From contig CM055113.1 of NCBI GenBank assembly GCA_029204225.1, positions 15,771,971-15,835,970 of the forward strand: a stretch of DNA of 64,000 nucleotides. The letters run 5' to 3'. Below the pieces are notes generated by a model. It did not search any database, was not told the DNA's origin, and was given only the letters and a program-made list of their open reading frames with translations. Positions 36,731 through 47,695 of this stretch are shown in pieces; positions within the stretch are counted from its first letter, which is position 1; each line of letters begins with the position of its first letter. The position numbers and the translations under genes are program-made. This DNA is from Diphasiastrum complanatum. Lineage: Eukaryota; Streptophyta; Lycopodiopsida; Lycopodiales; Lycopodiaceae.

Positions 36731-39700
36731 ATGGCTTCCAATGGTGGGATCATGCTAGAGTCTAGTGAAAGGTTGAGTTCATCAAACTACTCTACTTGGA
36801 AAGTGAGGATGGAGTCCTTACTTGAGTTGAATGAACTCATGGACATAGTTGCAGAAATTGAAGAGAGACCTCTCACACTTCAAGAGCAACAAAGGTTTGA
36901 TAAGAAGGCCAAAAGGGCTCTTCATATCATTAAAATAAATGTTACAAATGAACTTCTCAAGGAAGTTGGAAAGTGTCAAAGTGCAAGTGAGGCATGGAAT
37001 GCCTTAAATAAGCTCTTTGAATCAAAGTCCACATCTAGGGTATTGACCCTAAGGAGACAAATATTTTCTAGTAGGCAAAGAGAGGGTGAAAGTGCTCATG
37101 CATTTATCTTGAGAGTTAAGTCCCTAAGTGATGATTTAGCATGCATTGATGAGAACATAAAAGATGGTGAAATAGTCCAAGTTATGTTGAATGGTTTGCT
37201 AAATGAACATGATAACCTTGTGCAAAGTTTTGCCATTCAAAGAGTCTTGCCAAGTGTGGTTGAGTTGCAAGAAATCTTATTGGCTGAAGAACATAGGTTG
37301 CAATCAAAGCTTGATGGTGCATCCTTGCAAGGTGGAGGTGAAGAGGCTGTCTTCACAAAAGGCAAATTCAAGGGCAAAGGTAAAGGCAAAGGGAAATGGT
37401 CCAAAGGTGGTAACTTTGATCATGATGATCACTCTTCCTCTTCCTCTTCTACTAAGAACAATAAGTCAAAGTTCAAGTGCTTTTATTGTGGGATAAAAGG
37501 TCATTTTGCAAATGAATGTTATAAGAAGAAAAGAGAGCAAGGAGAGAGGCAAGGAAATCTTACAATAGATGAGGAAGAACATAACACATGTGAATCACTT
37601 GTTATGACTTCAAGTTTGTTAGCCAACATAGATGATAATGATCCTTGGTGGATTGATAGTGGAGCCTCATCTCACATGACAAGACATAAGGAATACTTTA
37701 CATCCTTATTGTCTTATGAGGGAGAAGGTAACATCATCTACACTGCAAATGATGGTCAATGTGACATCAAAGGCATAGGCACTATTCCTATTTCCCTTTC
37801 AACAAATAGGAAAGCAAATCTTGAAAATGTTTTGTACATTCCTTCAATCACTAAGAATTTGCTTAGTGTAAGTCAAATGATTGACAAAGGACTTGATGTG
37901 GAGTTCATTGGAGATGCATGTTTGATAAGTAAATGTGGATCCTTGATTGCTCAAGGTAGGAGGCATGGTAAACTTTTCAAGCTTGATGCATGTGTGATCT
38001 CTAATCATGAAGGATGTATGGCTAGGGAGCAATTGACAAACCAAGAAGTTTGGCACAAGAGGTTGGGCCATCCCAACTTCAAATCTTTGGAGGTAATGGC
38101 AAAGAAAGAGCTTGTTCTTGGTCTCCCTAAAAGTCTTGTTGCAAACAATAGTGTTTGTGAACATTGTGCCTTGTCCAAATCTCATAGACTTGCTTATTCT
38201 AGATCTACTTCTAGATCTAAAGAAGCTTTTCAACTTGTGCATTCTGATATTCATTCTTCTAGTACAACTAGCAATGGTGGGGCAAAGATGTATGCAACTT
38301 TCATTGATGACTTTAGTAGGTATACTTGGATCTATCTTCTTAAAAGTAAGGATGAAGTGTTTGCTGCATTTGTCAAGTTCAAGAATGAAATGGAAAACCA
38401 ATTCAATACAAAGATCAAATGCTTAAGATCTGATAATGGAGGGGAATACACCTCAAATAGGTTCAAAGACTTTTGTATAGCACATGGGATTAAGAGGGAG
38501 ATGTCTAGTCCTAGGACTCCACAACAGAATGGAGTGGCCGAGAGGAAGAATAGAACCCTTTGTGAATGTGCCAAGGCAATGAGACTACATGCTAATCTTG
38601 CTAAGTCTTTTTGGGGGGAAGCTTTAGCATGTGCTAACTATCTATGTAATAGATGGACAAGTGCTTCCTTGGATGGTAAAACTCCTCATGAGGTTCTTTA
38701 TGGTAGAAGGCCGAGTGTCAAGCATTGTAGGATCTTTGGATGTACATGTTTTGTCAATATCACACTTGATGATAGAACTAAAGAAGATCCTTCATCAAAG
38801 AAGGGTGTGTTTGTTGGCTATAGTGAAGTAAGCAAGGCTTACAAAGTGTACATTCCTTCTACAAAGAAAGTTGTCATAAGTAGGGATGTCATCTTTCATG
38901 AAGAGAATGTTTCCAATGTTGTTGATGTTGATGTTGATGTGCCTACTAATCATCATGATGTGCAAGATGTCTTGGATGAAGATGGAGATGCCACTCCAAA
39001 GCAAACTTCAAGGAAGACTCAAAGGCAAAGGGCTAAGCCATCAAGGCTAACCTATGATGAAAAAGGAAAGCAAGTGGTGGACAACTCTAACTTTGCTTTT
39101 CTTACCTCTTTTGATGAACCAACTTGTGTAGGTGAAGCAATTCAAAATAAGGAATGGATCCAAGCCATGGATCATGAGCATCAAGCACTCATCAAAAGCA
39201 ACACATGGAGGTTGGTAAAGCTTCCAAAGGACAAGAAGGCAATTGGTTGTAAGTGGATCTTCAAGATCAAGACAAATCAAGATGGATCAATCAACAAGTA
39301 CAAGGCAAGGTTGGTGGCAAAGGGGTATGCTCAAGAATATGGTATTGACTATGATGAGACCTTTGCACCCGTGGCAAAGATGGTAACTATTCGAATCCTA
39401 ATCTCTCTTGCAACTCTTTATGATTGGGATATGTGGCAAATGGATGTTACTAATGCCTTCTTGAATGGTGATCTTGAAGAAGATATTTACATGGAGCAAC
39501 CCGAGGGCTATGTTTCACATGATGAGCCTAATCATGTGTGCTATCTCCAAAAGAGTTTGTATGGGCTAAAGCAAGCACCAAGGAGTTGGTATGCTAAGCT
39601 CAATTCCTTCTTACTTTCTCAAAACTTTGTTATGAGTGAGTATGATCATTCTCTCTACTTTAGATTGAATGAAAATGATATCACTTTACTTTTGATCTAT

Positions 39701-40672
39701 GTTGATGACATTATCTTAAGTGGTGGTAACAATCTAGATATAGATGAAATCAAGATGGCACTCAAAAGAGAGTTTGAAATTCAAGATCTTGGTAAACTTC
39801 ATTATATCTTAGGAATAGAGATTATTAGAACTTCTAAATCTACATTCATATGTCAAGAAAAGTATGTTAACTCTATTCTAAAAAGGTTTCATATGGAAGA
39901 TTGTAAAGTTGTTTCTACTCCTATGGAATCAAATGTAAAGCTAACTACAAGAAGTAATGAAAGATCCTTCAAGGACATTACTCTCTATAGAAAGCTAATA
40001 GGATCTCTTATATGGTTAACCATCACAAGACCTGATCTAAGCTTTGTGGTTGGTAAACTAAGTCAATTTATGCAAGATCCTAGTGAGGCTCATTGGAAGC
40101 TAGGAAAGAGAGTACTTAGATACATCTCGGGATCTAGAGATTTTGGCATCTTGTATGGAGGTACTACACCTAACCTTTGTGGATTTTCATATTCAGATTT
40201 TGCAGGTGATCAAATGGATAGGAAGTCAACAAGTGCCTTTGCAATCTATCTTGGAGATGGAGTGGTCTCATGGCTATCAAAGAAGCAACCAACTATCTCT
40301 CTATCTTCCACCGAAGCCGAGTACAAGGCATTAACTACATGCACCAAGGAGATTCTTTGGATCAAGAGGATGTTATTGGATCTTCACTTGCTGGAACCAG
40401 AGAAGACTTGTGATAACCTTTCAGCCCAAAGCTTGGCAAGCAATCCTATTTTTCATGCAAGGAGCAAGCACATTGAGATTGCTCACCATTTTGTGAGAGA
40501 TCAAGTCATTGCCAAAGAGGTGGAGCTTCAACATGTCTCTTCAAAGGAGTGTGTGGCTGATATCTTCACCAAACCATTGGGAAAGGACCTATATTTAATG
40601 CATAGATCTAATCTTGGAATGTGCTCAAAGACTATGTTGAAACTAGCATCCAATGTTGAAGAGGGAGTGTGA
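36731..40672 (+). CDS. Copia Gag-Pol polyprotein (element B)
   Basis: 1313 residues in a single frame, the usual Ty1/Copia layout. Gag covers 1 to about 270, with the CCHC knuckle at 250-263. The protease has DSGASSH at 309-315. The GAG-pre-integrase block (EVWHKRLGHPNF) lies near 440. The integrase core has the HSD motif with Asp506, followed by DNGGEY and PQQNGVAERKNR. The reverse transcriptase has YVDD at 990-993. RNase H has SSTEAEYKAL near 1192-1201. The stop codon overlaps the first bases of the 3' LTR. The protein copies the element inside cytoplasmic particles and integrates the cDNA. All main domains are present in order, so this is a plausible helper for element A. Confidence 0.95.
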   Translation: MASNGGIMLESSERLSSSNYSTWKVRMESLLELNELMDIVAEIEERPLTLQEQQRFDKKAKRALHIIKINVTNELLKEVGKCQSASEAWNALNKLFESKSTSRVLTLRRQIFSSRQREGESAHAFILRVKSLSDDLACIDENIKDGEIVQVMLNGLLNEHDNLVQSFAIQRVLPSVVELQEILLAEEHRLQSKLDGASLQGGGEEAVFTKGKFKGKGKGKGKWSKGGNFDHDDHSSSSSSTKNNKSKFKCFYCGIKGHFANECYKKKREQGERQGNLTIDEEEHNTCESLVMTSSLLANIDDNDPWWIDSGASSHMTRHKEYFTSLLSYEGEGNIIYTANDGQCDIKGIGTIPISLSTNRKANLENVLYIPSITKNLLSVSQMIDKGLDVEFIGDACLISKCGSLIAQGRRHGKLFKLDACVISNHEGCMAREQLTNQEVWHKRLGHPNFKSLEVMAKKELVLGLPKSLVANNSVCEHCALSKSHRLAYSRSTSRSKEAFQLVHSDIHSSSTTSNGGAKMYATFIDDFSRYTWIYLLKSKDEVFAAFVKFKNEMENQFNTKIKCLRSDNGGEYTSNRFKDFCIAHGIKREMSSPRTPQQNGVAERKNRTLCECAKAMRLHANLAKSFWGEALACANYLCNRWTSASLDGKTPHEVLYGRRPSVKHCRIFGCTCFVNITLDDRTKEDPSSKKGVFVGYSEVSKAYKVYIPSTKKVVISRDVIFHEENVSNVVDVDVDVPTNHHDVQDVLDEDGDATPKQTSRKTQRQRAKPSRLTYDEKGKQVVDNSNFAFLTSFDEPTCVGEAIQNKEWIQAMDHEHQALIKSNTWRLVKLPKDKKAIGCKWIFKIKTNQDGSINKYKARLVAKGYAQEYGIDYDETFAPVAKMVTIRILISLATLYDWDMWQMDVTNAFLNGDLEEDIYMEQPEGYVSHDEPNHVCYLQKSLYGLKQAPRSWYAKLNSFLLSQNFVMSEYDHSLYFRLNENDITLLLIYVDDIILSGGNNLDIDEIKMALKREFEIQDLGKLHYILGIEIIRTSKSTFICQEKYVNSILKRFHMEDCKVVSTPMESNVKLTTRSNERSFKDITLYRKLIGSLIWLTITRPDLSFVVGKLSQFMQDPSEAHWKLGKRVLRYISGSRDFGILYGGTTPNLCGFSYSDFAGDQMDRKSTSAFAIYLGDGVVSWLSKKQPTISLSSTEAEYKALTTCTKEILWIKRMLLDLHLLEPEKTCDNLSAQSLASNPIFHARSKHIEIAHHFVRDQVIAKEVELQHVSSKECVADIFTKPLGKDLYLMHRSNLGMCSKTMLKLASNVEEGV

Positions 40673-41322
40673 AAATTGTCAACATTTCCTAGCTAGTTTG
40701 AGGCCTAAATTGGCTAAAATTGTAAATAGTTTTGGTTCTGGAGTTTCGCACGTGTGAACCAGGCCACAATGTTTTTATTTACTGTATTTTTTCAGTATGA
40801 TGAAGTGTCAAACTTCATACCCTTCAAAATGAGACCATTTTGATGTATTTTGGTCATATAAGCCATTTTTAGCTATTTTTCCTATATAGGGAATATCTAG
40901 GGTCAAGTACCTTCTAGAGAGAGGAGAGAGAGTCATCTTCCTCATCCATAAATAGTAGGGAAGTCGTGGAGAACAGGTTGGAGAAACCTTTTGTATGCTT
41001 CATTGAGATCAATAGATCATTGTCATTGTTTCTTCCTCCATTGAGAGCATTGTTGTGTGTATTGTCTTCAAGCTATTGTGTATGATCTTAGGTGCTTTCC
41101 AAAAGTGATAGGCTGATGTATTATGGACTGTATAATGCTATTTTGGGCCGCACTTGATGTTTATGGAAGTTTCCATTTGTGGTAAATGCTTTTTGATCAA
41201 GTTCTTTGCATTCTAGGTAGCATAGAATGTGTTGCCAATTCCTAGCTTATGTAGTTTGGAGTGCAAGCATTCAAGCCAATGATCTTGGAGTTTAGATCCA
41301 CTTAGGATCTGTATTTTTCACA
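40668..41322 (+). repeat. 3' LTR of element B
   Basis: 655 bases, near-identical to the 5' LTR. The purine run GAAGAGGGAG precedes it and overlaps the end of the gag-pol frame. Confidence 0.94.
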
Positions 41323-41327
41323 CAAAC

Positions 41328-41478
41328 AACATTCATCCTCATTCCAGAGGGATAGTGGACTTGGCCACTATCTTAGGCATTTCTTGAAGAATGAGACCCT
41401 GTATTGCTCATTCCATGCTGAGCCCAGTTGGGGAGAGTCTGATAATGGTAGTTAAAGCTTTATCATTTTATCTAGCTT
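41328..41478 (+). pseudogene. X-3, third part
   Basis: Short stretch of X DNA after element B (includes FQRDSGLGHYLRHFLKNETLY in one plus frame). It then meets the 5' half of element C in reverse orientation. Too short to assign. Confidence 0.35.
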
Positions 41479-43500
41479 CTGTCCAAAAGTTGTTTTGCAG
41501 ACCCTTGCTTTTGAGCATCGCCCTAGCCATCTCAACAATAGATCTGTTCTTTTGTTCTGCAACTCAATTTTGTTGTGGTGAATAAGGTGCTGTAGTCTGC
41601 CTCTTGATCCCTTGATCTTTGTAGAAATCAATTAATTCTGTCAAAAAATACTCACCACTCCATCAGATCTCAAAGTTTTGATGCAACATCCTGTTTGCTT
41701 TTCAACTAATGCCTTGAATTCCTTGAAATTAGCAAAAGCATCTGATTTCTTGCTTATGAAATAAATCCAAATGCATCTGCTATAATAATCAATGAAGGTG
41801 ATAAAGTAATAATAGCCACTAAGAGATCTAGTCTGCATAGGTCCACATAGATCACTGTGGACAAGATCTAGGATGCCACTAGCTCTCCTTGCTCCACTTT
41901 TGGGAAACCTCTCTCTGTGTTGTTTTCCCAAAATGCAACCTTCACAAATTTTTCCTTAAAAGAAATATCAGGCAATCCTATAACTAGATTATCTCTTTTG
42001 AGAATTTGTAAACTTTGAGCACTAATATGACCAAATCGTTGATGCCAAAGATCACTTCGACTATCAACCGTGCTTACCATAGCTTGAGCAAAAGATCTCG
42101 CATTCAATTTGTACAGTCGATTCTCGTTGACTCTAGCTCCTGTAGCAATCACTTTGTAGTGATTTTTGATGTCTTTGACAAGACATTTGTCGCTGTCAAA
42201 CTCAACCTTGAGTTGTTGATCAGCCATCGTCCCAATAGATAGTAGATTGTTAGCTAAGCCAGGTACATATTGCACATTGCTTATCCGCTTTATCTTCCCG
42301 CTGGCTAACTTCACTGGTACCACTCCAACTCCTTTAATAGATAGCAATTTGTCATCGGCTTGTCCAACTTCATCACCATTGTGAGTTTCCTTAAGTTCTG
42401 AAAACCACTCTTTCCTTGAAGTCATGTGCTTGGATGCACCACTATCAATGTACCAGGTATCCTTGGTCTCATCACTTGTCATTAATGTTGTAATGAACAA
42501 TTTTGAGCTCTCACCTGTATCATCTTCATATTGATCCTCATCGTATTGATGTTGATCAGTATAGTTGTTTTCATAATAATAATCATCAAATTGATGTTGA
42601 TCAGCATAATTTCCCACTTGCCCTTTGTCTTTTCTTTGTTCCATCTCCTTCTATTTCTTGAAGCATTCATGCTCCCAGTGGCCAGGTTTGTTGCAATATC
42701 TACAATTTTCAGGTTTATTTTGCCTGGAATAGCCGTGTGCTTGACCTCGGTCTTGATTCCAGTTGTCTCGATTTGGGCCATCATTGGATTGTTCTTGAAA
42801 TTGTTGGAATGATCCACGATTTGAGTTTCCACCTCTTGATTAGTGTCTTCCACGACCAAATCTACCACCACGTCCCCTGACTGCAAGAGCTTGATCAAAT
42901 CCCCTATTGTGATGACTCAAGTTCTCTTGACGTTGTTCTTCCTGCAAAAACAATCCACCTAACTCTTCATAGGTTGGAAGATTTTCCTGTGTGGCTATAC
43001 TTGTCACAAACATCTGATGTGACTCACTCAAACTATTCAATTTCAACTGCACGATCTCACGATCTTGTACTCGCTCTCCAACTGCTGCTAATTGGTCACG
43101 AATCTCTTTGATCTTCAGTAGGTGATCAGCAACAATTGCACCATCATCCATCCGCAATGTGTGCAGCTTCGTCTTCAAGAATAGCACTCGAGATGTGTTT
43201 GTGGTCTCAAACAATGCCTCCAACGTATCCCATGTTTTTTTTGGTCCTTCTGAATCCAAAATGTAGGGAATAATTGCATCTCTAACTGATAAGTTGATGA
43301 CATTCTGTGCTTTCCATTTTCTCCTGTCAAATGCCCGTTGATCTTCTTCAATCAATGGCCTTGCCTCTTCACCTGTCACGATCTCTCATAGCTCCTTTTC
43401 CATCAAAATGTTCTTCAGTTTGAATTTCCAAACTGCATAGTTGCCGGCTTCTTCCAATTTGCTTGACTCATTGAGGACACTCTCGCTTAGAGTTTTCATT
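41479..43500 (-). mobile_element. Element C 5' half: Gag, protease, start of integrase
   Basis: Minus strand. Gag (43379-42840 and neighbours) has NLPTYEELGGLFLQEEQRQE and a Gly/Arg-rich stretch. A CCHC knuckle (CRYCNKPGHWEHEC) lies near 42700. The protease region has WYIDSGASKHMTS (about 42450). The GAG-pre-integrase block has LWHQRFGHISAQSL, and the integrase has VHSDLCGPMQTRSLSGYYYF (about 41860). The family differs from A/B. Degraded. Confidence 0.85.
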
Positions 43501-43571
43501 ACTGAACAGATGAGTCCAGATCAAGTAATTTATCACACCACAAATCTGTATAGTTTTTTGGTTATACACCT

Positions 43572-43806
43572 GATATCGGAATGGAGCATGGAAGTACAGC
43601 TGCTCAAGATCCTCCTTAACTTGTGCGCGTGGATCCGATATCGAAACATGTGATATCGGACTGGAGCGAGGATGTACAACTTCTCAAAATTTTTCTTAGC
43701 TCGTGCACTTGGATCCGATATCGATATGGACAATATCGGACTGGAGCGCGGATGTATGACTGCTCGAGTTTCTCTTCAGCTAGCGCACTTGGATCCGATA
43801 TTGGTA
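43572..43806. repeat. 80-bp tandem repeat with GATATC hairpins in the leader of element C
   Basis: GATATCGGA(A/C)TGGAGC starts at 43572 and 43652, and a close form (AATATCGGACTGGAGC) at 43732, exactly 80 bases apart. Each unit ends with TTGGATCCGATAT or a close form. Facing arms CCGATATC (43635-43642) and GATATCGG (43652-43659) could form an 8-bp stem with a 9-base loop; the next junction forms a 7-bp stem. It lies between primer site and gag. Confidence 0.8.
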
Positions 43807-44357
43807 AAAAAAAGAGAATATAAGAACTTTCAGAGAGAATATTCTATATTTCCTACTTTGGCGCAGCGGCTACGCCGCCTCCTCTTTGCTTAGATTTCGA
43901 AATGAGTGATCATTCAAACAGACAGATATCAGTAATGTGAAAGATATGAAGCCTCAAAGCTCTAAATGGCAGTACTAGACATTGTCTGGTGTGATTTGCA
44001 ATACCCCAAACAAACAATGAGAGATTTCTTGGCACAACTCTTTGACAAATGATACTTTTTACAAAGACTAAAAAAAAATATTGTAAAACTTTTTCCACTC
44101 AACAGATTTTCAATCTGTCTGATGTTGCCCTGGTCTTTTGGATGCCTCTGGGACTGTGCTTTGCTCAACAACTAGGAAGTATTGTAAAAATCTCCCCACT
44201 CATGATTCTGAGCTCCAAACCTGCAAAATACACCAAAGAAGGATTTCTTCCAACCGTTTTTCTCTCCAAGCTTTCACCTCCCAAGAAGGACTTTCTCACT
44301 TCGTTGCGGAGCCTGTGACAAGCTATATCCACTGATCAGGCATGCAGGACTATTGTC

Positions 44358-44369
44358 GCTCTGATACCA
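44358..44369 (-). other. Primer-binding site of element C
   Basis: The reverse complement is TGGTATCAGAGC, directly inside the minus-strand LTR. Confidence 0.88.
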
Positions 44370-44634
44370 TGTCAACAATCAGAAATGCAACATCAAGCAT
44401 TCACCATAAACAATCACCAAGTAGGGAGACGGAAGAAGAACACGCAATATCACACTATCACACTAACTTCATACTGAATATAAAATGTACATATAAACCC
44501 TGAACCCTGATAGAGAGAGAAAACCTACGAATAGACTAATAGACTAGCCTACGACTAATTACAGCCGGTAACAGCTGTCAATATTAATGTACATCGTAAA
44601 CAGTAACAATGAAATTTATCATTGATTTCTAACA
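44370..44634 (-). repeat. 5' LTR of element C
   Basis: 265 bases, TGTTAGAAATC to TTGTTGACA when read on the minus strand. Outer flank GATAA (44635-44639), that is TTATC in element orientation. Confidence 0.9.
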
Positions 44635-44639
44635 GATAA

Positions 44640-45074
44640 ATACTCTGATATTGATAAGAAAATTGTCCAAAGGACTTGTGTTGAGTTTGTTAATGCAGTA
44701 TCAAAAGCATGGGGAGAAGATCACATCACTCATTACATGCTAATTATAAATTCTTCAAGATGCTTTCAATTTTTCATATATATTTAGATCCAAACATAAG
44801 ACTAACATTATGGTTTTGACATATGCAGCACATACTAAGAGATCATACAACATTTTTTGCAAACACATATGGAAGCTTGAGTGTATGGTCATCACAAGGG
44901 ATGGAGAAATCACATTGGCAAGCACAAGCAACATTTCATGGAACAAGAGGGAGGAGAAATACTCAATGTAAATGTATTGATTGTATTCTAACAAAATACA
45001 AAGTGTCCACTATTCATCATCAGCTTGTGTGTCAGATTCTATGGCAGTATTGTCATGAAGAAATTCTCTGCTAG
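44640..45074 (+). pseudogene. Element X transposase-like gene, distal part
   Basis: Plus-strand sequence with IDKKIVQRTCVEFVNAVSKAWG, then HILRDHTTFFANTYGSLSVW and SQGMEKSHWQAQATFHGTRG. An AG acceptor (ATATGCAG) precedes the second block at about 44828. In element-X orientation this continues the minus-strand gene at 47696-49880: element C sits at the junction and the inversion flipped this piece. The 45195-45010 minus-strand frame (62 codons) overlaps it; which of the two is real at the very end is not clear. Confidence 0.5.
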
Positions 45075-45325
45075 AGTATGCATCTAATAGATGTGCATTA
45101 TCCTTATTTCCACTAAGTTCAATATAATTAGAGTACAATGAATAATGGGAGCTCCTTAAAGGAACATTCCCATCAGTAAAACCTAGAATGTTCAAAACAT
45201 AAGATCTTTTGACAAAAATGATCTTATTTGTCTTAACAATCTACATGGTCATTCCATCTTCCGGGATTCACCATGAGGCTTACACAGTTCTTTCATGTCT
45301 TTCCTAGCTAGTATTTCTCGGCTCT

Positions 45326-47425
45326 CGCACAGCTACGCACATCTTGAATCGGTGTCCTACAAAATCCGTGGAAGGTAAGACACCTCATGAAGCTGTTACT
45401 GGAAAGAAACCTAATATTTCTCATTTGAGAGTATTTGGTTGTGATGCTTATGCTCATATTCCTGATGAGAAACAGAAAAAATTGGATGCAAAAGCTATCA
45501 AGTGTATTTTCCTTGGATATGATGAGAAGGCCAAGGCATACAGAATGTATGACACAAATGTACAGAAGCTTGTAATTTCTAGAGATGCTACGTTTGACGA
45601 GATGGGCCAAGGTGAACAATCTGAAGTTATCACTGAACCTTTTGATGAGGGAGCAAAAGTACAGGTCAAGAAGGAAGTGGATTTTGATCCAATGGGCAAA
45701 GGCAAGCCTGATGCTGAAATTCCCAAGAGAGTACCTAAATGGTACTTATCAGTCACAGATGGTGCAAAGAAGGGAGATACTCCCGAATCTAGTGAGCGGG
45801 GAGAGCTTAGAAGATCAAGTAGAAATCGAAAACCTCCTGCAAGATTAGAGATGAATCTAGCCCTAATGGGATCCGTCTTAACGGCTCGAGAACCTAAAAC
45901 TTTCAACGAAGCAAAGGAACACAAGGAGTGGCGTGCAACTATGAAAATATAAATGGAGACTATATCGAAGAACAAAACATGGGACTTGGTTGAGCTACCT
46001 GATGGTAAGACGCCTATCACATGTAAGTGGATCTACAAAACGAAGTATGGAGCGGATGGACAACTCAACAAGTACAAGGCACAATTAGTTGCAAGAGGTT
46101 TTGAGCAGCAGGAAGGTATAGACTTTGAGGAGACCTTTGCACCTATAGCCAAAATGGTAACTATTCGTTCTATCATTGCAATTTCTGCTTTCTATGGTTG
46201 GAAAATCCAGGAAATGGACGTCAAATCTACTTTTCTTAATGGAGTATTGGATGAAGAGGTATTTTTAGAGCAACCTCAAGGGTTTGTTGAGCCAGGAAGA
46301 GATCATTTGGTTTGTAAACTCAACAAAGCCATATATGGATTGAAGCAAGCACCACGAGCATGGTACTCTTGCATTGATGAGCACTTCAAGCGAAGGGGAA
46401 TGGTAAAGAGTGATGTTGGTCCTAATCTTTACATTCTAAGGCAAGATCTAGATATAGTGTTCATTGTGTTGTATGTGGATGATTTGATTATTACAGGAAG
46501 TAATGAGAGGTTAATTAATCAAATCAAATCAAATCTTTCCAATGCTTTTGACATGAGTGATCTAGGATTGATGCACTACTGTCTTGGCATTGAAGTATGG
46601 CAAAAAGAAGACATGGTCTTTCTTACACAAAGCAAATATGCACAAGATTTGTTTTATAAGTTCAATATGCAGGATTGTAAGCCCTTGAGTACACCTATGG
46701 ATGTCAACATGAAGCTTACTGCATATGATGAATCTGAGAAAGTGGATGCTTATTTGTATAGATAGCTGGTGGGTAGTTTGATTTATTTGACATACACACG
46801 ACCTGATATTTTTTATGTTGTTGGTGTTGTTAGTCAATCTATGCAAGATCCTAGCCAAGCACACTGGAAGTCTGCTAAACGTATTGTCAGATAATTTGAG
46901 GGACATTGAAAGTTGGTTTGAAGTATGATCAGCCTGAAGCGCCAGTGTTGGTAGGTTATACAGATGCTGATTGGGCAAGTAATATTGATGACAGAAGATC
47001 TACCAGTGGTCATACATTCAGTTATGGTATAGCTGCAAATTCATAGAGCAGCAAAAAGCAACCTACAGTAGCTTTATCATCAACGGAAGCTGAATATCGA
47101 GCACTCAGCAATGCTACACAAGAAGAGGTATGGATTGCTTGTGGATTTAGGTCAGCCACAGGTGGATGCGACTACTATATCTTGCGACAGTCAAAGCTGC
47201 ATTCACCTTGTCAAAAATCCAATTTTACATGCTCGAACCAAGCACATCAAAATACATTATCATTTTATTTGAGAGAAATTTTTTGATGGAGCCATTGATC
47301 TTGTTTTTTGTAAATCTGAAGATCAAATGACAAATATTTTTACTAAGTCATTAGGTAGATATAAATTTGAGAGGTTTCACACTCTATTAGGAATAAAAGA
47401 ATGTAATTTTATCATTGAGGGAGAG
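45326..47425 (+). mobile_element. Element C 3' half: rest of integrase, reverse transcriptase, RNase H
   Basis: Plus strand. It opens with NRCPTKSVEGKTPHEAVTG (end of the Copia integrase core). Next come the linker with SSRNRKPPARLE, then the reverse transcriptase (46000-46760) with KARLVARGF-type sequence and YVDDLIITG. RNase H follows, with DRRSTSGHTF-type and SSTEAEYRALS-type blocks near 47000-47110. The purine run TTGAGGGAGAG precedes the 3' LTR. Several breaks. Confidence 0.88.
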
Positions 47426-47690
47426 TGTTAGAAATCAATGATAAACTTCATTGTTATTGTTTACGATGTACATTAATGTTAACAATTGTTACTAGCTGTA
47501 ATTAGGCGTAGGCTAGTCTATTTGTCTATTCGTAGGTTTTCTCTCTCTATCAGGGTTCAAGGTTTATATGTACATTTTATATTCAGTATGAAGTTAGTGT
47601 GATAGTGTGATATTGTGTGTTCTTCTTCCGTCTCCCTACTTGGTGATTGTTTATGGTGAATGCTTGAAGTTGCATTTCTGATTGTTGACA
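47426..47690 (+). repeat. 3' LTR of element C
   Basis: 265 bases, TGTTAGAAATC to TTGTTGACA, followed by TTATC. About 13 differences from the 5' LTR by eye, dominated by C/T and G/A changes, as expected for methylated old DNA. Confidence 0.9.
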
Positions 47691-47695
47691 TTATC

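Larger units (their letters stand above)
34904..41322 (+). mobile_element. Element B: apparently complete Copia retrotransposon
   Basis: 6419 bases. LTRs of 655 bases are at 34904-35558 and 40668-41322. The target duplication CAAAC is at 34899-34903 and 41323-41327. The primer site is at 35559-35570, and one gag-pol frame spans 36731-40672. By eye the LTRs differ at about two positions, so the insertion is recent. It looks whole, with no breaks seen in the reading frame. Leader, gag and LTR second half are shared with element A. Confidence 0.95.
41479..47690. mobile_element. Element C: older Copia element present as two opposed halves
   Basis: The 5' half (LTR, gag, protease, integrase start) reads on the minus strand from 44634 to about 41479. 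The 3' half (rest of integrase, reverse transcriptase, RNase H, LTR) reads on the plus strand from about 45326 to 47690. X DNA (44640-45325) lies between. Both LTRs are 265 bases and both are flanked outside by the same five bases in element orientation (TTATC; seen as GATAA at 44635-44639 and TTATC at 47691-47695). So the two halves come from a single insertion later rearranged by an inversion. LTRs differ at about 5 percent, mostly transitions, so it is clearly older than A, B and D. Several breaks are present. Confidence 0.85.

Noticed and set aside
43572-43806. The evenly spaced repeats considered as a CRISPR-like array
   Set aside because: Units are direct tandem copies without unique spacers, and the context is a plant Copia leader.
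45454-46020. A 188-codon minus-strand frame
   Set aside because: Antisense to the pol region of element C.
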